A DNA stretch of 64,000 nucleotides from Proteiniphilum saccharofermentans (lineage in GTDB: Bacteria; Bacteroidota; Bacteroidia; Bacteroidales; Dysgonomonadaceae): the NCBI RefSeq assembly GCF_900095135.1, contig NZ_LT605205.1, forward strand, positions 496,001-560,000. The letters run 5' to 3'. The position numbers and the translations under genes were made by a program. The notes under the pieces were generated by a model that saw only the letters and a list, made by a program, of their open reading frames with translations, was not told the DNA's origin and ran no database searches. This document shows positions 20,110 through 29,910 of the stretch, piece by piece. Position 1 is the stretch's first letter, and each line of letters begins with the position of its first letter.

Positions 20110-20129
20110 CATCTTAACGAAAAACGAAT

Positions 20130-20705
20130 ATGTTGAATATTGTAATTTTTGGAGCTCCCGGATCGGGAAAAGGGACACAAAGCGCGAAATTAGTTGAGAA
20201 ATATGGACTCAAGCATCTCTCTACCGGAGATATATTGCGCAACGAGATTAAAGCAGACACGGAATTGGGAAAATTGGCGGACTCATATATGTCGAAAGGA
20301 CATCTTGTTCCCGACGAGTTGGTGATTGATATATTGGATAATCTGATTGGCAAGCATAGAGACGCCAAAGGATTTATCTTTGATGGATTTCCCCGTACGC
20401 TTGCCCAGGGCGAAGCGCTGGGTAAGATGTTGGAGAAGCATGGTGAGGCCATAGATGCTGTCCTCAGCCTGGAAGTGGAGGAAGAAGAGTTGATCGACCG
20501 CCTGCTGAAACGGGGACAGATCTCCGGCAGGGCGGATGATAACCGTGAAACCATTGAATCGAGGCTGAAAGTGTATCATGCTCAGACCGAGCCGCTCAAG
20601 GAGTTTTACCGGACACGCGGCACATTAAAAAATATTGAAGGGGTTGGTTCTATTGATGATATCTTCGGATCCATCGAGAAAGAGATCGACCGGTTAGAAA
20701 AATAA
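20130..20705 (+). CDS. adk: Adenylate kinase
   Basis: Interconverts AMP + ATP and two ADP. The P-loop [10 protein letters not shown] is at residues 8-17, and [14 protein letters not shown] and [17 protein letters not shown] complete the NMP-binding and LID regions. The protein (191 aa) is the short type with a reduced LID, normal for Bacteroidetes. obg starts 2 bp after the stop and pgeF follows, so the three form an operon. Confidence 0.96.
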   Translation: MLNIVIFGAPGSGKGTQSAKLVEKYGLKHLSTGDILRNEIKADTELGKLADSYMSKGHLVPDELVIDILDNLIGKHRDAKGFIFDGFPRTLAQGEALGKMLEKHGEAIDAVLSLEVEEEELIDRLLKRGQISGRADDNRETIESRLKVYHAQTEPLKEFYRTRGTLKNIEGVGSIDDIFGSIEKEIDRLEK

Positions 20706-20707
20706 AA

Positions 20708-21856
20708 ATGGCAGAAACAAATTTTGTAGATTACGTAAAGATTTTCTGTAGATCAGGAAAGGGTGGACGCGGTTCTGCCCACCTCAGAAGAGAAAAGTAT
20801 ATCCCGAAAGGTGGTCCTGACGGGGGGGACGGGGGTGATGGCGGTAACATTATCCTCCGTGGTAATCGTAACTACTGGACACTGCTTCATTTGCGCTATC
20901 AACGCCATATCTTTGCCGGGCATGGCGAAGGGGGATCAAAGGCCCAACGTTCCGGGAAAAAAGGCGAAAGCAAGATTATTGAAGTCCCCTGCGGTACTGT
21001 GGCTTATGACGCACATACCGGAGAGTATTTATGTGATATCACCGATGACGGACAGGAGGTGGTCCTTTTGAAAGGTGGGCGTGGTGGTCTAGGGAATGTC
21101 CATTTTAAATCGTCTACCAATCAGACACCGCGTTACGCACAACCTGGAGAACCGTATGAAGAACGGTGGATAATCCTTGAGTTGAAGTTACTGGCGGATG
21201 TGGGATTGGTCGGTTTCCCGAACGCAGGGAAGTCGACACTCCTTTCGGTTGTCTCGGCTGCGAAGCCGAAAATCGCCAATTACCCCTTTACCACTCTCCA
21301 ACCCAATTTGGGCATTGTGGAGTATCGCGATGGGAAGTCGTTCGTGATGGCCGATATCCCGGGAATTATCGAGGGGGCAAGTGAAGGAAGGGGACTGGGT
21401 TTACGTTTTCTTCGGCATATAGAACGTAACTCTCTATTACTGTTCGTTATACCTGCCGATGCCGACGATATAAAAGAGGAATATCATATTTTATTGAATG
21501 AACTCACCCGGTATAATCCCGAATTATTGGATAAGACCCATATTTTGGCCATATCGAAAGCGGATATGCTTGATGAGGAATTGATGCAGGAAATAGCATT
21601 GGATCTTCCCGATATTCCCTACCTGTTTATCTCCTCTATTACGGGATATGGGATCCCGGCACTTAAAGATATGCTTTGGCGTGCACTTAACTCGGATGAT
21701 TATGTGCCGATATCGGCATCACGTGATGCGTTGGTACATAGGAATCTCGATATTTCCAAGTTTGAATTTGATCCGGAAGAGGAACTTTTCGACGATAATT
21801 CCGGATCGGATGAAGATGATGGAGATGAGTACAACTACTATGAAGAGGACTTTTAG
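20708..21856 (+). CDS. obgE: GTPase Obg
   Basis: Ribosome-assembly and stress GTPase. The glycine-rich Obg fold occupies residues 1-158 ([16 protein letters not shown]). The G domain follows, with G1 [10 protein letters not shown]3 DIPGI and G4 SKAD. The C-terminus is highly acidic ([16 protein letters not shown]). Length (382 aa) fits. It sits between adk and pgeF with almost no spacing. Confidence 0.96.
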   Translation: MAETNFVDYVKIFCRSGKGGRGSAHLRREKYIPKGGPDGGDGGDGGNIILRGNRNYWTLLHLRYQRHIFAGHGEGGSKAQRSGKKGESKIIEVPCGTVAYDAHTGEYLCDITDDGQEVVLLKGGRGGLGNVHFKSSTNQTPRYAQPGEPYEERWIILELKLLADVGLVGFPNAGKSTLLSVVSAAKPKIANYPFTTLQPNLGIVEYRDGKSFVMADIPGIIEGASEGRGLGLRFLRHIERNSLLLFVIPADADDIKEEYHILLNELTRYNPELLDKTHILAISKADMLDEELMQEIALDLPDIPYLFISSITGYGIPALKDMLWRALNSDDYVPISASRDALVHRNLDISKFEFDPEEELFDDNSGSDEDDGDEYNYYEEDF

Positions 21857-21865
21857 TATTTGGCA

Positions 21866-22684
21866 ATGAAACCTCATCCCCTGTATAATAACTTGCTTCT
21901 GTTCGACCTGTTCGACAAGGAGGAGAATATTACCCATTTCATTACTACCCGGGAGGGTGGAGTGAGTGAAGGCTCTTTTTCTTCCTTTAATATGGGGAAC
22001 TTCTCGGATGACAGTCCATTGAATATCAGCGAGAATCGGGAGATCCTCGCCCGTATGCTTTATGCCGATATAAACAGGTTTATCATTCCTCACCAGACAC
22101 ACGGGACCAAAGTGCTGACGATTGACAGTAATTTTTTCAGTCTCGACCATGCTTCCGCTATTGAGACTCTGTATGGTGTCGATGCTGTTATTACAAGGGA
22201 AAAAGAAATTTATCTTTGTATTACCACAGCTGATTGTGTGCCGGTAATTCTTTATGATAGGCATAATGAAATAATTGCGGCAATCCATGCAGGATGGAAA
22301 GGTACTGTAGGACGGATTGTAGAGAAAACCGTCATCGCGATGGAGAAACAATTCGGCTCTTTGCCAGAGGATATGATTGCAGGTATCGGTCCGGCCATTG
22401 GAATGTCGAATTACGAAGTAGGAAATGAAGTAGTGGACAGGTTTTATGAGGAGGGGTTCGACCTTACAGATGTCGCCTCTTTCTCCAGAAAAACACCATC
22501 CTCCAAATATCATGTCGATCTGAAGGAGATCAACCGGAAGGAACTAATCAGGCTAGGAATAGATGCAGGCTGTATAGAGAAGAGCCCGTTATGTACATTC
22601 GATAGGGAAGATATTTTCTTTTCCGCCCGCAGGCAAACTATTCACTCAGGAAGGATGCTTACGGGAATTATGATAAAGAGATGA
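21866..22684 (+). CDS. pgeF: Peptidoglycan editing factor PgeF (YfiH/laccase-domain family)
   Basis: Copper/zinc multicopper-like oxidoreductase fold. E. coli YfiH removes wrongly built peptidoglycan precursors, and other members oxidise purine nucleosides. Metal ligands are visible as H in PHQTHGTKV, C in TADCVPVILYD and H in HAGWKGTVGR. The C-terminal FSARRQTIHSGRMLTGI is characteristic. The ATG at 21866 is chosen; an in-frame TTG lies two codons earlier. It starts 9 bp after obg. Confidence 0.9.
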   Translation: MKPHPLYNNLLLFDLFDKEENITHFITTREGGVSEGSFSSFNMGNFSDDSPLNISENREILARMLYADINRFIIPHQTHGTKVLTIDSNFFSLDHASAIETLYGVDAVITREKEIYLCITTADCVPVILYDRHNEIIAAIHAGWKGTVGRIVEKTVIAMEKQFGSLPEDMIAGIGPAIGMSNYEVGNEVVDRFYEEGFDLTDVASFSRKTPSSKYHVDLKEINRKELIRLGIDAGCIEKSPLCTFDREDIFFSARRQTIHSGRMLTGIMIKR

Positions 22685-22685
22685 T

Positions 22686-22722
22686 AAAAAAGAGGGAGTG
22701 AATTGTTGATATCCACTCCCTC
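22686..22722 (-). terminator. Terminator of superoxide dismutase gene
   Basis: A 9-bp perfect stem (GAGGGAGTG with CACTCCCTC) with a 13-nt loop. Read on the minus strand it is followed by TTTTTT, so it ends the leftward sod transcript. Confidence 0.75.
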
Positions 22723-22767
22723 CCATTCAGTTGACTATTGTGACTTTTACCGGTAGATTGCTTGCAA

Positions 22768-23457
22768 TTAATAACGTGCACTTACCACGTCCCAATCAAT
22801 TATTTTCCATATTTCCTTCAGGTGATCGGCACGGCGATTTTGATAGTCAAGATAGTATGAATGTTCCCATACATCAAAACCTAAAATAGGAACCAGACCG
22901 CTTGTAACCGGATTACCGGCATTACTTTCTTTCAAGATAGAAAGTTTGCCATCCTGGTCCTTTGCCAGCCATACCCATCCCGAACCGAACACGGAAACTC
23001 CGGCTGCATTGAATTCTTCTTTAAACTTCTCGAATGAACCGAATTGCTCGTTGATTGCATCTGCCAATTTCCCTTTTGGCTCACCACCGCCGTCTTTTTT
23101 GAAAGAGGTGAAGTAAATATTGTGGTTGAGAATCTGTCCCGCATTGTTAAAAATAGCGCCATCACTCTCTTTTACTACTGTTTCAAGATCTGCATTTTCA
23201 AATTTCGTACCTACTACCAACTTATTCAGATTATCCACATAGGCCTGATGGTGTTTGCCATAGTGGAGCTCTACTGTCTGTTTGCTGATAACCGGCTCCA
23301 ACGCATCGGTAGCATAAGGTAATGCTACTTTTTCGAATTTCATGTTTACACTTTTTTTTGTATTGTCATTTTCTTTGTTTTTTGCATTGGAATTATTGCA
23401 ACTGATTGCCGATAACGCAAATAAGCCTGACAATAAATAATAATGAATTGTTTGCAT
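22768..23457 (-). CDS. Superoxide dismutase (Fe/Mn) with lipoprotein signal
   Basis: Converts superoxide to hydrogen peroxide and oxygen. The catalytic part (from MKFEKVALPYA) has the Fe/Mn SOD metal ligands: the histidine in ELHYGKHH, the histidine in GQILNHNIYF, and D and H in DVWEHSYYLDY. Unusually, it is preceded by about 38 residues that read as a lipoprotein signal with lipobox SAISC (cysteine 20 from the ATG at 23457), so the product may be tethered to a membrane and exported. An internal ATG at 23343 would make a standard cytosolic SOD of 191 aa. A longer frame to 23496 adds only basic residues. It ends at a terminator. Confidence 0.88.
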   Translation of the reverse strand: MQTIHYYLLSGLFALSAISCNNSNAKNKENDNTKKSVNMKFEKVALPYATDALEPVISKQTVELHYGKHHQAYVDNLNKLVVGTKFENADLETVVKESDGAIFNNAGQILNHNIYFTSFKKDGGGEPKGKLADAINEQFGSFEKFKEEFNAAGVSVFGSGWVWLAKDQDGKLSILKESNAGNPVTSGLVPILGFDVWEHSYYLDYQNRRADHLKEIWKIIDWDVVSARY

Positions 23458-23644
23458 AAATTTTTTCTTTTTTATTTCGGTATATGAACCCATCATAATC
23501 TGTTGATATTAACGATCCATTGATGATTAATTATCATATCATCACATCACTAAATCAACCTTGTTGTCTATTTATAACGAAAAGAATCCGTGAAATGTTC
23601 ATCCTTGATGAGAATGACCCTTGTTATTTTAGATGAAATAGGAT

Positions 23645-23679
23645 ACAAAAAATAGCCTGACCGTAAAAAGCCAGGCTAT
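23645..23679 (-). terminator. Terminator of rsfS-ftsH operon
   Basis: An 8-bp perfect stem (ATAGCCTG and CAGGCTAT). On the minus strand it is followed by a T-run (plus-strand A's at 23647-23652). It lies 8 bp beyond the ftsH stop. Confidence 0.75.
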
Positions 23680-23686
23680 CAGTTAC

Positions 23687-25783
23687 CTATTCTTCGCTAT
23701 TTTCATCCGCTCTTTCCTTATTCTCTTGAGAAGAGTCGGGAAAAGGGATCTTCTCATCGGTGTCTATGAATATATGATCTCCGGAACCGTGAGGTTTGGG
23801 CGGGAGTTGTATGCCCGAAGAAGATCCTTTCTCATTCTCGAGGATTTCCTGAGAGCGGGATATCCAGGGACGTTTGCCGAATATTTTTTCCAGGTCGTCA
23901 GAATAGATAATCTCCCTTTCCAGCAGGATGCCGGCCAATTGGTTGTGCCCTCCCGCTTTATCCGTAAGGATTTGTTTGGCTCTCTCATATTGCTGGTTGA
24001 TCATTGCTTTCACTTCGTTATCGATCAACTTGGCCGTTTCATCGCTGTATGGTTTTGAGAAAGTGTATTCTTGTCCCGATGAGTCATAGTAACTGAGGTT
24101 AGGAAGTTTTTCGCTCATCCCCATATAGGTGATCATGGCGTAGGCTTGTTTGGTCACGCGCTCCAGATCATTCATTGCCCCGGAGGAGATCGATCCTATA
24201 AATATTTCTTCGGCGGCCCTTCCTCCGAGGAGAGCACACATCTCATCGAGCATCTGCTCTTTGGTCGTGATCTGCCGTTCTTCCGGCAGGTACCAGGCTG
24301 CTCCCAGTGCTTTCCCACGGGGCACGATAGTCACCTTCACCAACGGGTTGGCATGTTCCAGGAACCAGCTTAGCGTGGCGTGTCCGGCCTCATGGATGGC
24401 AATGGATTTTTTCTCATTCTGGGTGATGATCTTATTCTTCTTTTCCAGTCCACCCACAATACGGTCGACCGCGTTCATGAAGTCTTCTTTCTCCACGAAT
24501 TTCTTTTTCTTTCGGGCAGCGATCAGTGCTGCTTCATTGCAGACGTTGGCTATATCGGCACCGGAAAATCCGGGTGTCTGACGGGCCAGGAATTCGACAT
24601 CCACAGATTCATCTATTTTGATGGGGCGGAGGTGTACTTTGAATATCTCCTTCCGGTCGTTCAGGTCGGGAAGCTCCACGTAGATCTGCCTGTCGAAACG
24701 GCCTGCACGCAGCAACGCTTTGTCCAGCACGTCGGCACGGTTAGTCGCCGCGAGGATGATTACCCCGCTGTTTGATCCGAAACCGTCCATTTCGGTAAGA
24801 AGTTGGTTCAATGTGTTTTCCCGTTCGTCATTCGATCCGAAATTATTGTTTTTTCCACGGGCACGGCCTACGGCATCAATCTCGTCGATAAATACGATAC
24901 AGGGCGCTTTCTCTTTTGCCTGGCGGAAAAGGTCTCTTACGCGGGATGCACCCACACCCACAAACATCTCCACAAAATCAGATCCGGAGATGGAAAAGAA
25001 GGGAACGTTCGCTTCACCTGCTACCGCTTTTGCCAGCAATGTCTTTCCGGTTCCGGGAGGACCGACCAATAATGCACCCTTGGGTATCTTTCCCCCAAGA
25101 TTGGTGTAATTATTGGGATTCTTCAGGAACTCTACAATTTCCTGTACCTCCTCCTTGGCTTCGGATAACCCGGCGACATCCTTGAAAGTCACTTTCTGGC
25201 TGGAGTCCTTGTCGAACAGTTGGGCTTTTGATTTGCCTACATTGAAAACACCTCCACCGGCGCCGGCTCCACCCTGCATCCTGCGCATCATCCATACCCA
25301 AAATACGATGAGCAAAAGAAAAGGAGCAAAAGTAAGTAATATGCCCCAGAGTTCCGATGTTGTGTCGAAGCGTACTTCAATGTCATAGTTTTTTTCGGCC
25401 TTTACATTATCTATAAATTCAGATATGGCATCCGTCGAAGGAATCTTTATCAGAATCAGAGGCGTTCTCATTGATTTACCGGCATCATCTCCGAAAACAT
25501 AATTTACAGACTCCTCTCGGACGATTGCTTCCGCAGTCTCTTTGTTGCTGTACACCACTACGCTCTTCACCCGGTTGTCTCTCACATATTCCTGAAACTC
25601 CGACCATTTTACCTCTTTTACAGTAGTATCTTGTCCGAAAAACCACATTCCCATGAGTAATGCCAGTACTACGGCATAAATCCAGTAAGGATTGAATGGT
25701 CTCTTGGGATTATTATTGCCACCTATCTTAGGTCGCAGGGTAGGTTGTTTATCCTGTTTATTTTCTTTGTTCGTATTGTTCAT
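23687..25783 (-). CDS. ftsH: ATP-dependent zinc metalloprotease FtsH
   Basis: Membrane-bound AAA+ protease that degrades misfolded membrane and short-lived proteins. Two transmembrane helices (residues about 30-50 and 145-165) flank a periplasmic segment. The AAA domain has Walker A GPPGTGKT, Walker [12 protein letters not shown] and the second region of homology [19 protein letters not shown]. The peptidase has the zinc motif HEAGH. The C-terminal tail is acidic. Length (698 aa) is typical for Bacteroidetes. rsfS lies 56 bp upstream on the same strand. Confidence 0.97.
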   Translation of the reverse strand: MNNTNKENKQDKQPTLRPKIGGNNNPKRPFNPYWIYAVVLALLMGMWFFGQDTTVKEVKWSEFQEYVRDNRVKSVVVYSNKETAEAIVREESVNYVFGDDAGKSMRTPLILIKIPSTDAISEFIDNVKAEKNYDIEVRFDTTSELWGILLTFAPFLLLIVFWVWMMRRMQGGAGAGGGVFNVGKSKAQLFDKDSSQKVTFKDVAGLSEAKEEVQEIVEFLKNPNNYTNLGGKIPKGALLVGPPGTGKTLLAKAVAGEANVPFFSISGSDFVEMFVGVGASRVRDLFRQAKEKAPCIVFIDEIDAVGRARGKNNNFGSNDERENTLNQLLTEMDGFGSNSGVIILAATNRADVLDKALLRAGRFDRQIYVELPDLNDRKEIFKVHLRPIKIDESVDVEFLARQTPGFSGADIANVCNEAALIAARKKKKFVEKEDFMNAVDRIVGGLEKKNKIITQNEKKSIAIHEAGHATLSWFLEHANPLVKVTIVPRGKALGAAWYLPEERQITTKEQMLDEMCALLGGRAAEEIFIGSISSGAMNDLERVTKQAYAMITYMGMSEKLPNLSYYDSSGQEYTFSKPYSDETAKLIDNEVKAMINQQYERAKQILTDKAGGHNQLAGILLEREIIYSDDLEKIFGKRPWISRSQEILENEKGSSSGIQLPPKPHGSGDHIFIDTDEKIPFPDSSQENKERADENSEE

Positions 25784-25839
25784 TTGGGTGACTCTCTATT
25801 TCTTCTGAGTTATTGTAACAATTTTTTGGGAAATAAGTT

Positions 25840-26199
25840 TTAATCTATGGATGGAATACGTTCTGAATTGGCATCTTCCCAAAGGTTGTCGATATTGTAG
25901 AAATTGCGGAGTTCGGGTAGGAATATATGTACAATTATATCACCATAATCCATTGCAATCCATTCAGCAAGCTGTTGCCCATGCACACGGATAGGATCTT
26001 CTTTGGTGTTTTTCTTCACAATCTCATCTATTGAATCGGCTAAGGCCGATACCTGGGTGGGTGTATTGCCTTCACAAATTACAAAATAATCACATACAGC
26101 ACCCGTCATGCCTTTTAAGTGGATAGTACAAATGTTTTTTCCTTTCTTCTCCTGAATTCCTTCAATAATACTTTGTAAGAGTTCGTTTTTTTCTGTCAT
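25840..26199 (-). CDS. rsfS: Ribosomal silencing factor RsfS
   Basis: Binds ribosomal protein uL14 and blocks subunit joining when nutrients are low. The 119-aa protein shows the family blocks DYFVICEGNTPTQVSALADSI and WIAMDYGDIIVHIFLPELRNFYNIDNLW, the latter with the conserved Y-D-G/V-H pattern. It is the first gene of the rsfS-ftsH operon and has a clear promoter box 27 bp upstream. Confidence 0.93.
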   Translation of the reverse strand: MTEKNELLQSIIEGIQEKKGKNICTIHLKGMTGAVCDYFVICEGNTPTQVSALADSIDEIVKKNTKEDPIRVHGQQLAEWIAMDYGDIIVHIFLPELRNFYNIDNLWEDANSERIPSID

Positions 26200-26225
26200 T
26201 CTTTATTTTAAGTGAGTTGATTATA

Positions 26226-26233
26226 CAAAGATA
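26226..26233 (-). promoter_or_regulatory. -7 promoter box of rsfS-ftsH
   Basis: On the minus strand TATCTTTG fits TAnnTTTG and lies 27 bp before the rsfS start. Confidence 0.6.
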
Positions 26234-26254
26234 GGCTCTTTTTTAAAATAAAAT

Positions 26255-26286
26255 CGAAAAAAGCCCCGTCTTTTTAAGACGAGGCT
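26255..26286 (-). terminator. Terminator after DUF1080 gene
   Basis: AAGCCCCGTCTT pairs with AAGACGAGGCTT with one mismatch and a 3-nt loop. On the minus strand a TTTTTT run follows. Confidence 0.8.
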
Positions 26287-26328
26287 TCGACTTATATATT
26301 ATTAAGATAGAGGAAGAACGTTCAATTA

Positions 26329-27600
26329 TTACAATGTTTTTAGCTGGAGATTTTTCCAAAGCACTTTAATACCTCCTCCGTCATGGATTTGCAAAGCGAT
26401 ACGTCCTTGTGCCTTGCCTATCTTCTCGTCGGTCAGGTCAACCATCTCTTCTCCATTCAGGAAAGTCTTTACATTGTCACCTTTTACCAGGATACGTAAG
26501 GTATTCCACTCGCCCTCTTTTAATATTTCTTCCTTTTCATCGGGAATCTGTACCAGCCATCCACGTCCGTAGGACTCATAGATGCCACCGGTGTCATGCC
26601 CTTTGGGAGCCACTTCCACCTGCCAGCCATTTACAATAGCGCCCGGTTCCACGAATGAGCGGATGAAGACACCGGAATTACCGTCAGCTTCCTGTTTGAA
26701 TTCGACGGTCAGGTCAAAGTCATCGTAGTATTCACGTGTGGCAAGATACCCGTACTGTTTGTCCGGGCCGCTTTCGCACACCAAAAGACCATCCTGTACA
26801 TACCATTTTTCGGTTCCATAGACTTCCCATCCGTGTAGGTCTGTTCCGTTGAACAGGTTCACCTCTTTGGTTTTACGGGGTAGTTCTTTGATCTTTACAT
26901 TGCGGAACCATGCAGCCGAACCATGGTCTTGCAGGCAGATCACACCTTTTCGCGCCAATCCGTATTCAGGGGCATTTTCCCATTTGCCGCTGTGCTTGCG
27001 CACAAACCAATCCTCCGTCCAGGCCTCAAACTCAATCACCTTCTCACCGTTCAGCCAATGTTCCACATGACCGTTATCGAAAACGATTTTGGAGGTATTC
27101 CATTCTCCTGCCGGTTTGATAATGGTCTTTTCCGGATCGGTGGTATGCATGGCATAATCGGCCGCTGTTTTCTGCCAATCTTCTAACGGTTCGGGAAATC
27201 CGAGATCATCGATCAATTGGTATTCCGGGCCGGTCACATAAGGAACAGCAAACTTCGGATGTTCTACCACGTGGTACAGCACGCCGCTGTTACCGCCGTC
27301 AGCAATTTTCCAGTCCCATACCAGTTCGAAATTTTCATACGTTTTTTCGGTAACGATGTAACCGTGTTCATCGGCGCCTTCGCCCTTGGCCTGTATCATG
27401 CCGTCTTCAGCAAACCAGGGAGCAGTCAGTTCCTCGCCATTGTAATCGCGCCACCCATTGAGTGTAGTGCCGTCGAACAGCAGTTCCCATCCGTCGGCAA
27501 TCTCCTGTTGCGTCAGCGTGTTGTGCTTTGCTTCGCCTGTACAACCTGTCATTACCATAATCATACTCATTAGAGCCAATAAAATAAATTTAGAATTCAT
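26329..27600 (-). CDS. Lipoprotein with two DUF1080 (3-keto-glycoside hydrolase-like) domains
   Basis: Exported lipoprotein (lipobox VMTGC, cysteine near residue 20) with tandem concanavalin-like DUF1080 domains, about residues 38-215 and 245-421. Each starts with a F(N/D)GT-L-GW pattern (LLFDGTTLNGW, NLFNGTDLHGW) and contains NSGVLYH or NSGVFIR and EWNT(S/L). DUF1080 proteins bind or hydrolyse sugars, some acting on 3-keto-disaccharides. It follows the MurNAc/PUL run in the same direction but has its own promoter box, so it may be separately controlled. Confidence 0.85.
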   Translation of the reverse strand: MNSKFILLALMSMIMVMTGCTGEAKHNTLTQQEIADGWELLFDGTTLNGWRDYNGEELTAPWFAEDGMIQAKGEGADEHGYIVTEKTYENFELVWDWKIADGGNSGVLYHVVEHPKFAVPYVTGPEYQLIDDLGFPEPLEDWQKTAADYAMHTTDPEKTIIKPAGEWNTSKIVFDNGHVEHWLNGEKVIEFEAWTEDWFVRKHSGKWENAPEYGLARKGVICLQDHGSAAWFRNVKIKELPRKTKEVNLFNGTDLHGWEVYGTEKWYVQDGLLVCESGPDKQYGYLATREYYDDFDLTVEFKQEADGNSGVFIRSFVEPGAIVNGWQVEVAPKGHDTGGIYESYGRGWLVQIPDEKEEILKEGEWNTLRILVKGDNVKTFLNGEEMVDLTDEKIGKAQGRIALQIHDGGGIKVLWKNLQLKTL

Positions 27601-27648
27601 CGCTTCTTTTTTAAAGGATTAAACTTTATAGTGGGATAATATTGAATA

Positions 27649-27656
27649 CAAAGGTA
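27649..27656 (-). promoter_or_regulatory. -7 promoter box of DUF1080 gene
   Basis: TACCTTTG on the minus strand, about 50 bp before the start. The -33 element is only approximate. Confidence 0.5.
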
Positions 27657-27696
27657 CGGAAATGATGTTAATTTGAAAGTTTTTTTATGAAAATTC

Positions 27697-28527
27697 TCAG
27701 GAAGATAACCATCCTTGTTCTTTAAGGTATTGTTCTGACTTTTTTACATTGCCGCATTTTTTAATGACTTCTTTGGCAAATTCGTAATCGGTGATTTGTG
27801 GGTTACGTTCCATGAGCATTCGAACGGAACGATCCACTACTTTATTATTGATCAACCGGGCATTTACCATACGGTTTCCTTCTACTCTTCCCAATCGTAT
27901 CAATACTGTAGTGCTGATCATGTCGAAGATCATTTTCTGTGCCGTTCCGCATTTCATTCGGGTACTTCCTGTAACAAATTCAGGTCCGGTAATCACTTCG
28001 ATTGGGAAATCGGAGTATTGCGAAATGAGTGAGTTCGGATTGTTGACGATCGAACCGCAAGGAATACCGTTTTCACGGCATTTTTTTAAAGCGGCCAATA
28101 CAAAAGGAGTTATTCCGCTGGCAGATATGCCTATTACGATATCCTTGGGAGATATATTTTCTTTTTGCAGGGAATTCCAGCCTTCTATCTCATCATCTTC
28201 TTTTTCTTCGAGGGCGAAGACGAGATTTTGTACTCCCCCGGCAAGAATCACATTTATGATCCCTTTTTCTATCCCATAAGTATTGGGTAGTTCAATGACG
28301 TCGAGTACGGCCAGCCGTCCTCCGGACCCACATCCCAGATAAAACATCCTGCCCCCGTTTTTTAATTGCCGCTCGATGGCACTTATCAATTTCCCTATTT
28401 CCGGTAAAACTTTTTCGATGGCCAAGGCCACGATTTTGTTTTCGGTATTGATATTCCGGATTAGTTCATCTACCGTTTTCTTTTCCAGATCATCATATCT
28501 GGATGGTTGTTCTGTTAATCTGACCAT
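27697..28527 (-). CDS. murQ: N-acetylmuramic acid 6-phosphate etherase
   Basis: Cleaves the lactyl ether of MurNAc-6-phosphate to give GlcNAc-6-phosphate and lactate. The SIS domain shows GCGSGGRLAVLDVIELP near residue 72, GISASGITPFVLAALK, and the etherase signature GSTRMKCGTAQKMIFDMIST. At 276 aa it is slightly shorter than E. coli MurQ (about 298 aa). It directly follows a sugar MFS transporter and a BadF-type kinase, the same three functions as the murT-murK-murQ cluster described in Tannerella forsythia. Confidence 0.93.
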   Translation of the reverse strand: MVRLTEQPSRYDDLEKKTVDELIRNINTENKIVALAIEKVLPEIGKLISAIERQLKNGGRMFYLGCGSGGRLAVLDVIELPNTYGIEKGIINVILAGGVQNLVFALEEKEDDEIEGWNSLQKENISPKDIVIGISASGITPFVLAALKKCRENGIPCGSIVNNPNSLISQYSDFPIEVITGPEFVTGSTRMKCGTAQKMIFDMISTTVLIRLGRVEGNRMVNARLINNKVVDRSVRMLMERNPQITDYEFAKEVIKKCGNVKKSEQYLKEQGWLSS

Positions 28528-28580
28528 TTGTTCTCAATTTGTTGCATCCATCTTTTGATGGTTGGTTTCATATCCTGATA

Positions 28581-29840
28581 TTATTTTTTTAGTCCCGCTT
28601 TATGCCCGGCTATCGCATAATAAAGAATATACAGATAGCAGGGGATAAATAACCAGTAAGCTTTCTGAAAATCCATTGCTTCACTCACCATGCCTGTCAT
28701 CTTAACGGCATCGAGGATAAATCCGAACACCAGAGGAAGAATGGCCCCTCCCACAATAGCCATCACCAATATGGATGACCCCGATTTGGTGAATTTTCCC
28801 AACTTATCGATGGCCAATGCCCAGATCGTACCCCACATCAGGGAATGGGCAAATCCCAATACTCCCAGACAGTAGATTGCCTGTTGCGCGGGAATCCGGA
28901 CAAGACAAAATGATGCGGACAAGGCGATCAGGGTAAACAAGATCAATGCCTTTTTTTGATGCATCACTTGTAAGAGAAAGATACTGACAATATATCCGAT
29001 CACCAATCCTAAGGAAACAATACCCGAATACTGCGCCGGATTATCAAGACCGATAGCCTTGGAAAAATCAATCGCCGACGCCATGGGAAGAGTTTCCACA
29101 CCTACGTAAATAAATAATGCGATAGCGCCCAGAATTAGGTGCGGAAACTGCCGGATACTTGTTTTCTTATTTGTCGCAAGCATTTCATTGTGGCTGTCTG
29201 CGTCTTGCGTATCCTCTTCTTCTCCAACGGCTTTCACTTCAGGCAGGGAGACGAAATAAATAAGGATTGCCAGAAGGATGATCACTCCCGCAGCAAGTCC
29301 GAAAGGAATGTAGGCCTGATCCATTAGCGGATTTTTCACATCAATGAACAAGCTGAGGAAAATAGGGCCAAGATACCATGCCGATTTGTTCATGATTCCC
29401 ATAAAACACATGCGTTGTGCAGCCTTTTCTATGGGCCCGCAAATAGTAACATACGGGTTGACAGCCGTCTGTAACAAGGTATTTCCTATTCCCCCGATAA
29501 ACGAAGCAACTAGGAACATGTAAAAACCAGCCATGGTAGCGCTCATATTGGCCGAAGGAATAAATAACAGCATTCCCAGGGCCATGATCAGCAAGGCTAT
29601 GACCATGGATTTCTTGTAGCCGATCTTCTTTATCAGCACGCCTGAAGGCCTTCCAAAGATCAAAAAGGCGGAAAAAGTAGCCGTCAGCACCAGATAAGAC
29701 ATTCCTTTGCTCAAAGAAAAAGCCCCTTCAAGGATAGGAACCATAATACCATTGATCCCCACACCGAAGCCAATAATGAAAAAAGCGACCCCGATAATCA
29801 GGAGCGGGAATAAATAATTGGATTTATTTTTTTTGTTCAT
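28581..29840 (-). CDS. murT: MFS sugar transporter, MurT-like
   Basis: Twelve-helix major facilitator protein (419 aa) of the inner membrane, in the FucP/sugar MFS branch: GFGVGINGIMVPILEGAF in helix 1 and FGRPSGVLIKKIGYKKS in the helix 2-3 loop. Position between a MurNAc-type kinase and murQ identifies it, by analogy with Tannerella MurT, as the likely MurNAc importer. Substrate assignment is by context. A long cytoplasmic loop (EVKAVGEEEDTQDADSHNEM) separates the two halves. Confidence 0.82.
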   Translation of the reverse strand: MNKKNKSNYLFPLLIIGVAFFIIGFGVGINGIMVPILEGAFSLSKGMSYLVLTATFSAFLIFGRPSGVLIKKIGYKKSMVIALLIMALGMLLFIPSANMSATMAGFYMFLVASFIGGIGNTLLQTAVNPYVTICGPIEKAAQRMCFMGIMNKSAWYLGPIFLSLFIDVKNPLMDQAYIPFGLAAGVIILLAILIYFVSLPEVKAVGEEEDTQDADSHNEMLATNKKTSIRQFPHLILGAIALFIYVGVETLPMASAIDFSKAIGLDNPAQYSGIVSLGLVIGYIVSIFLLQVMHQKKALILFTLIALSASFCLVRIPAQQAIYCLGVLGFAHSLMWGTIWALAIDKLGKFTKSGSSILVMAIVGGAILPLVFGFILDAVKMTGMVSEAMDFQKAYWLFIPCYLYILYYAIAGHKAGLKK

Positions 29841-29910
29841 AATGGTTATTTAGTTGTGCATAAAGTGTAGTTTCCAAAATAAAGTATTTAATTGTTTGAA
29901 ACTTCCGCTC

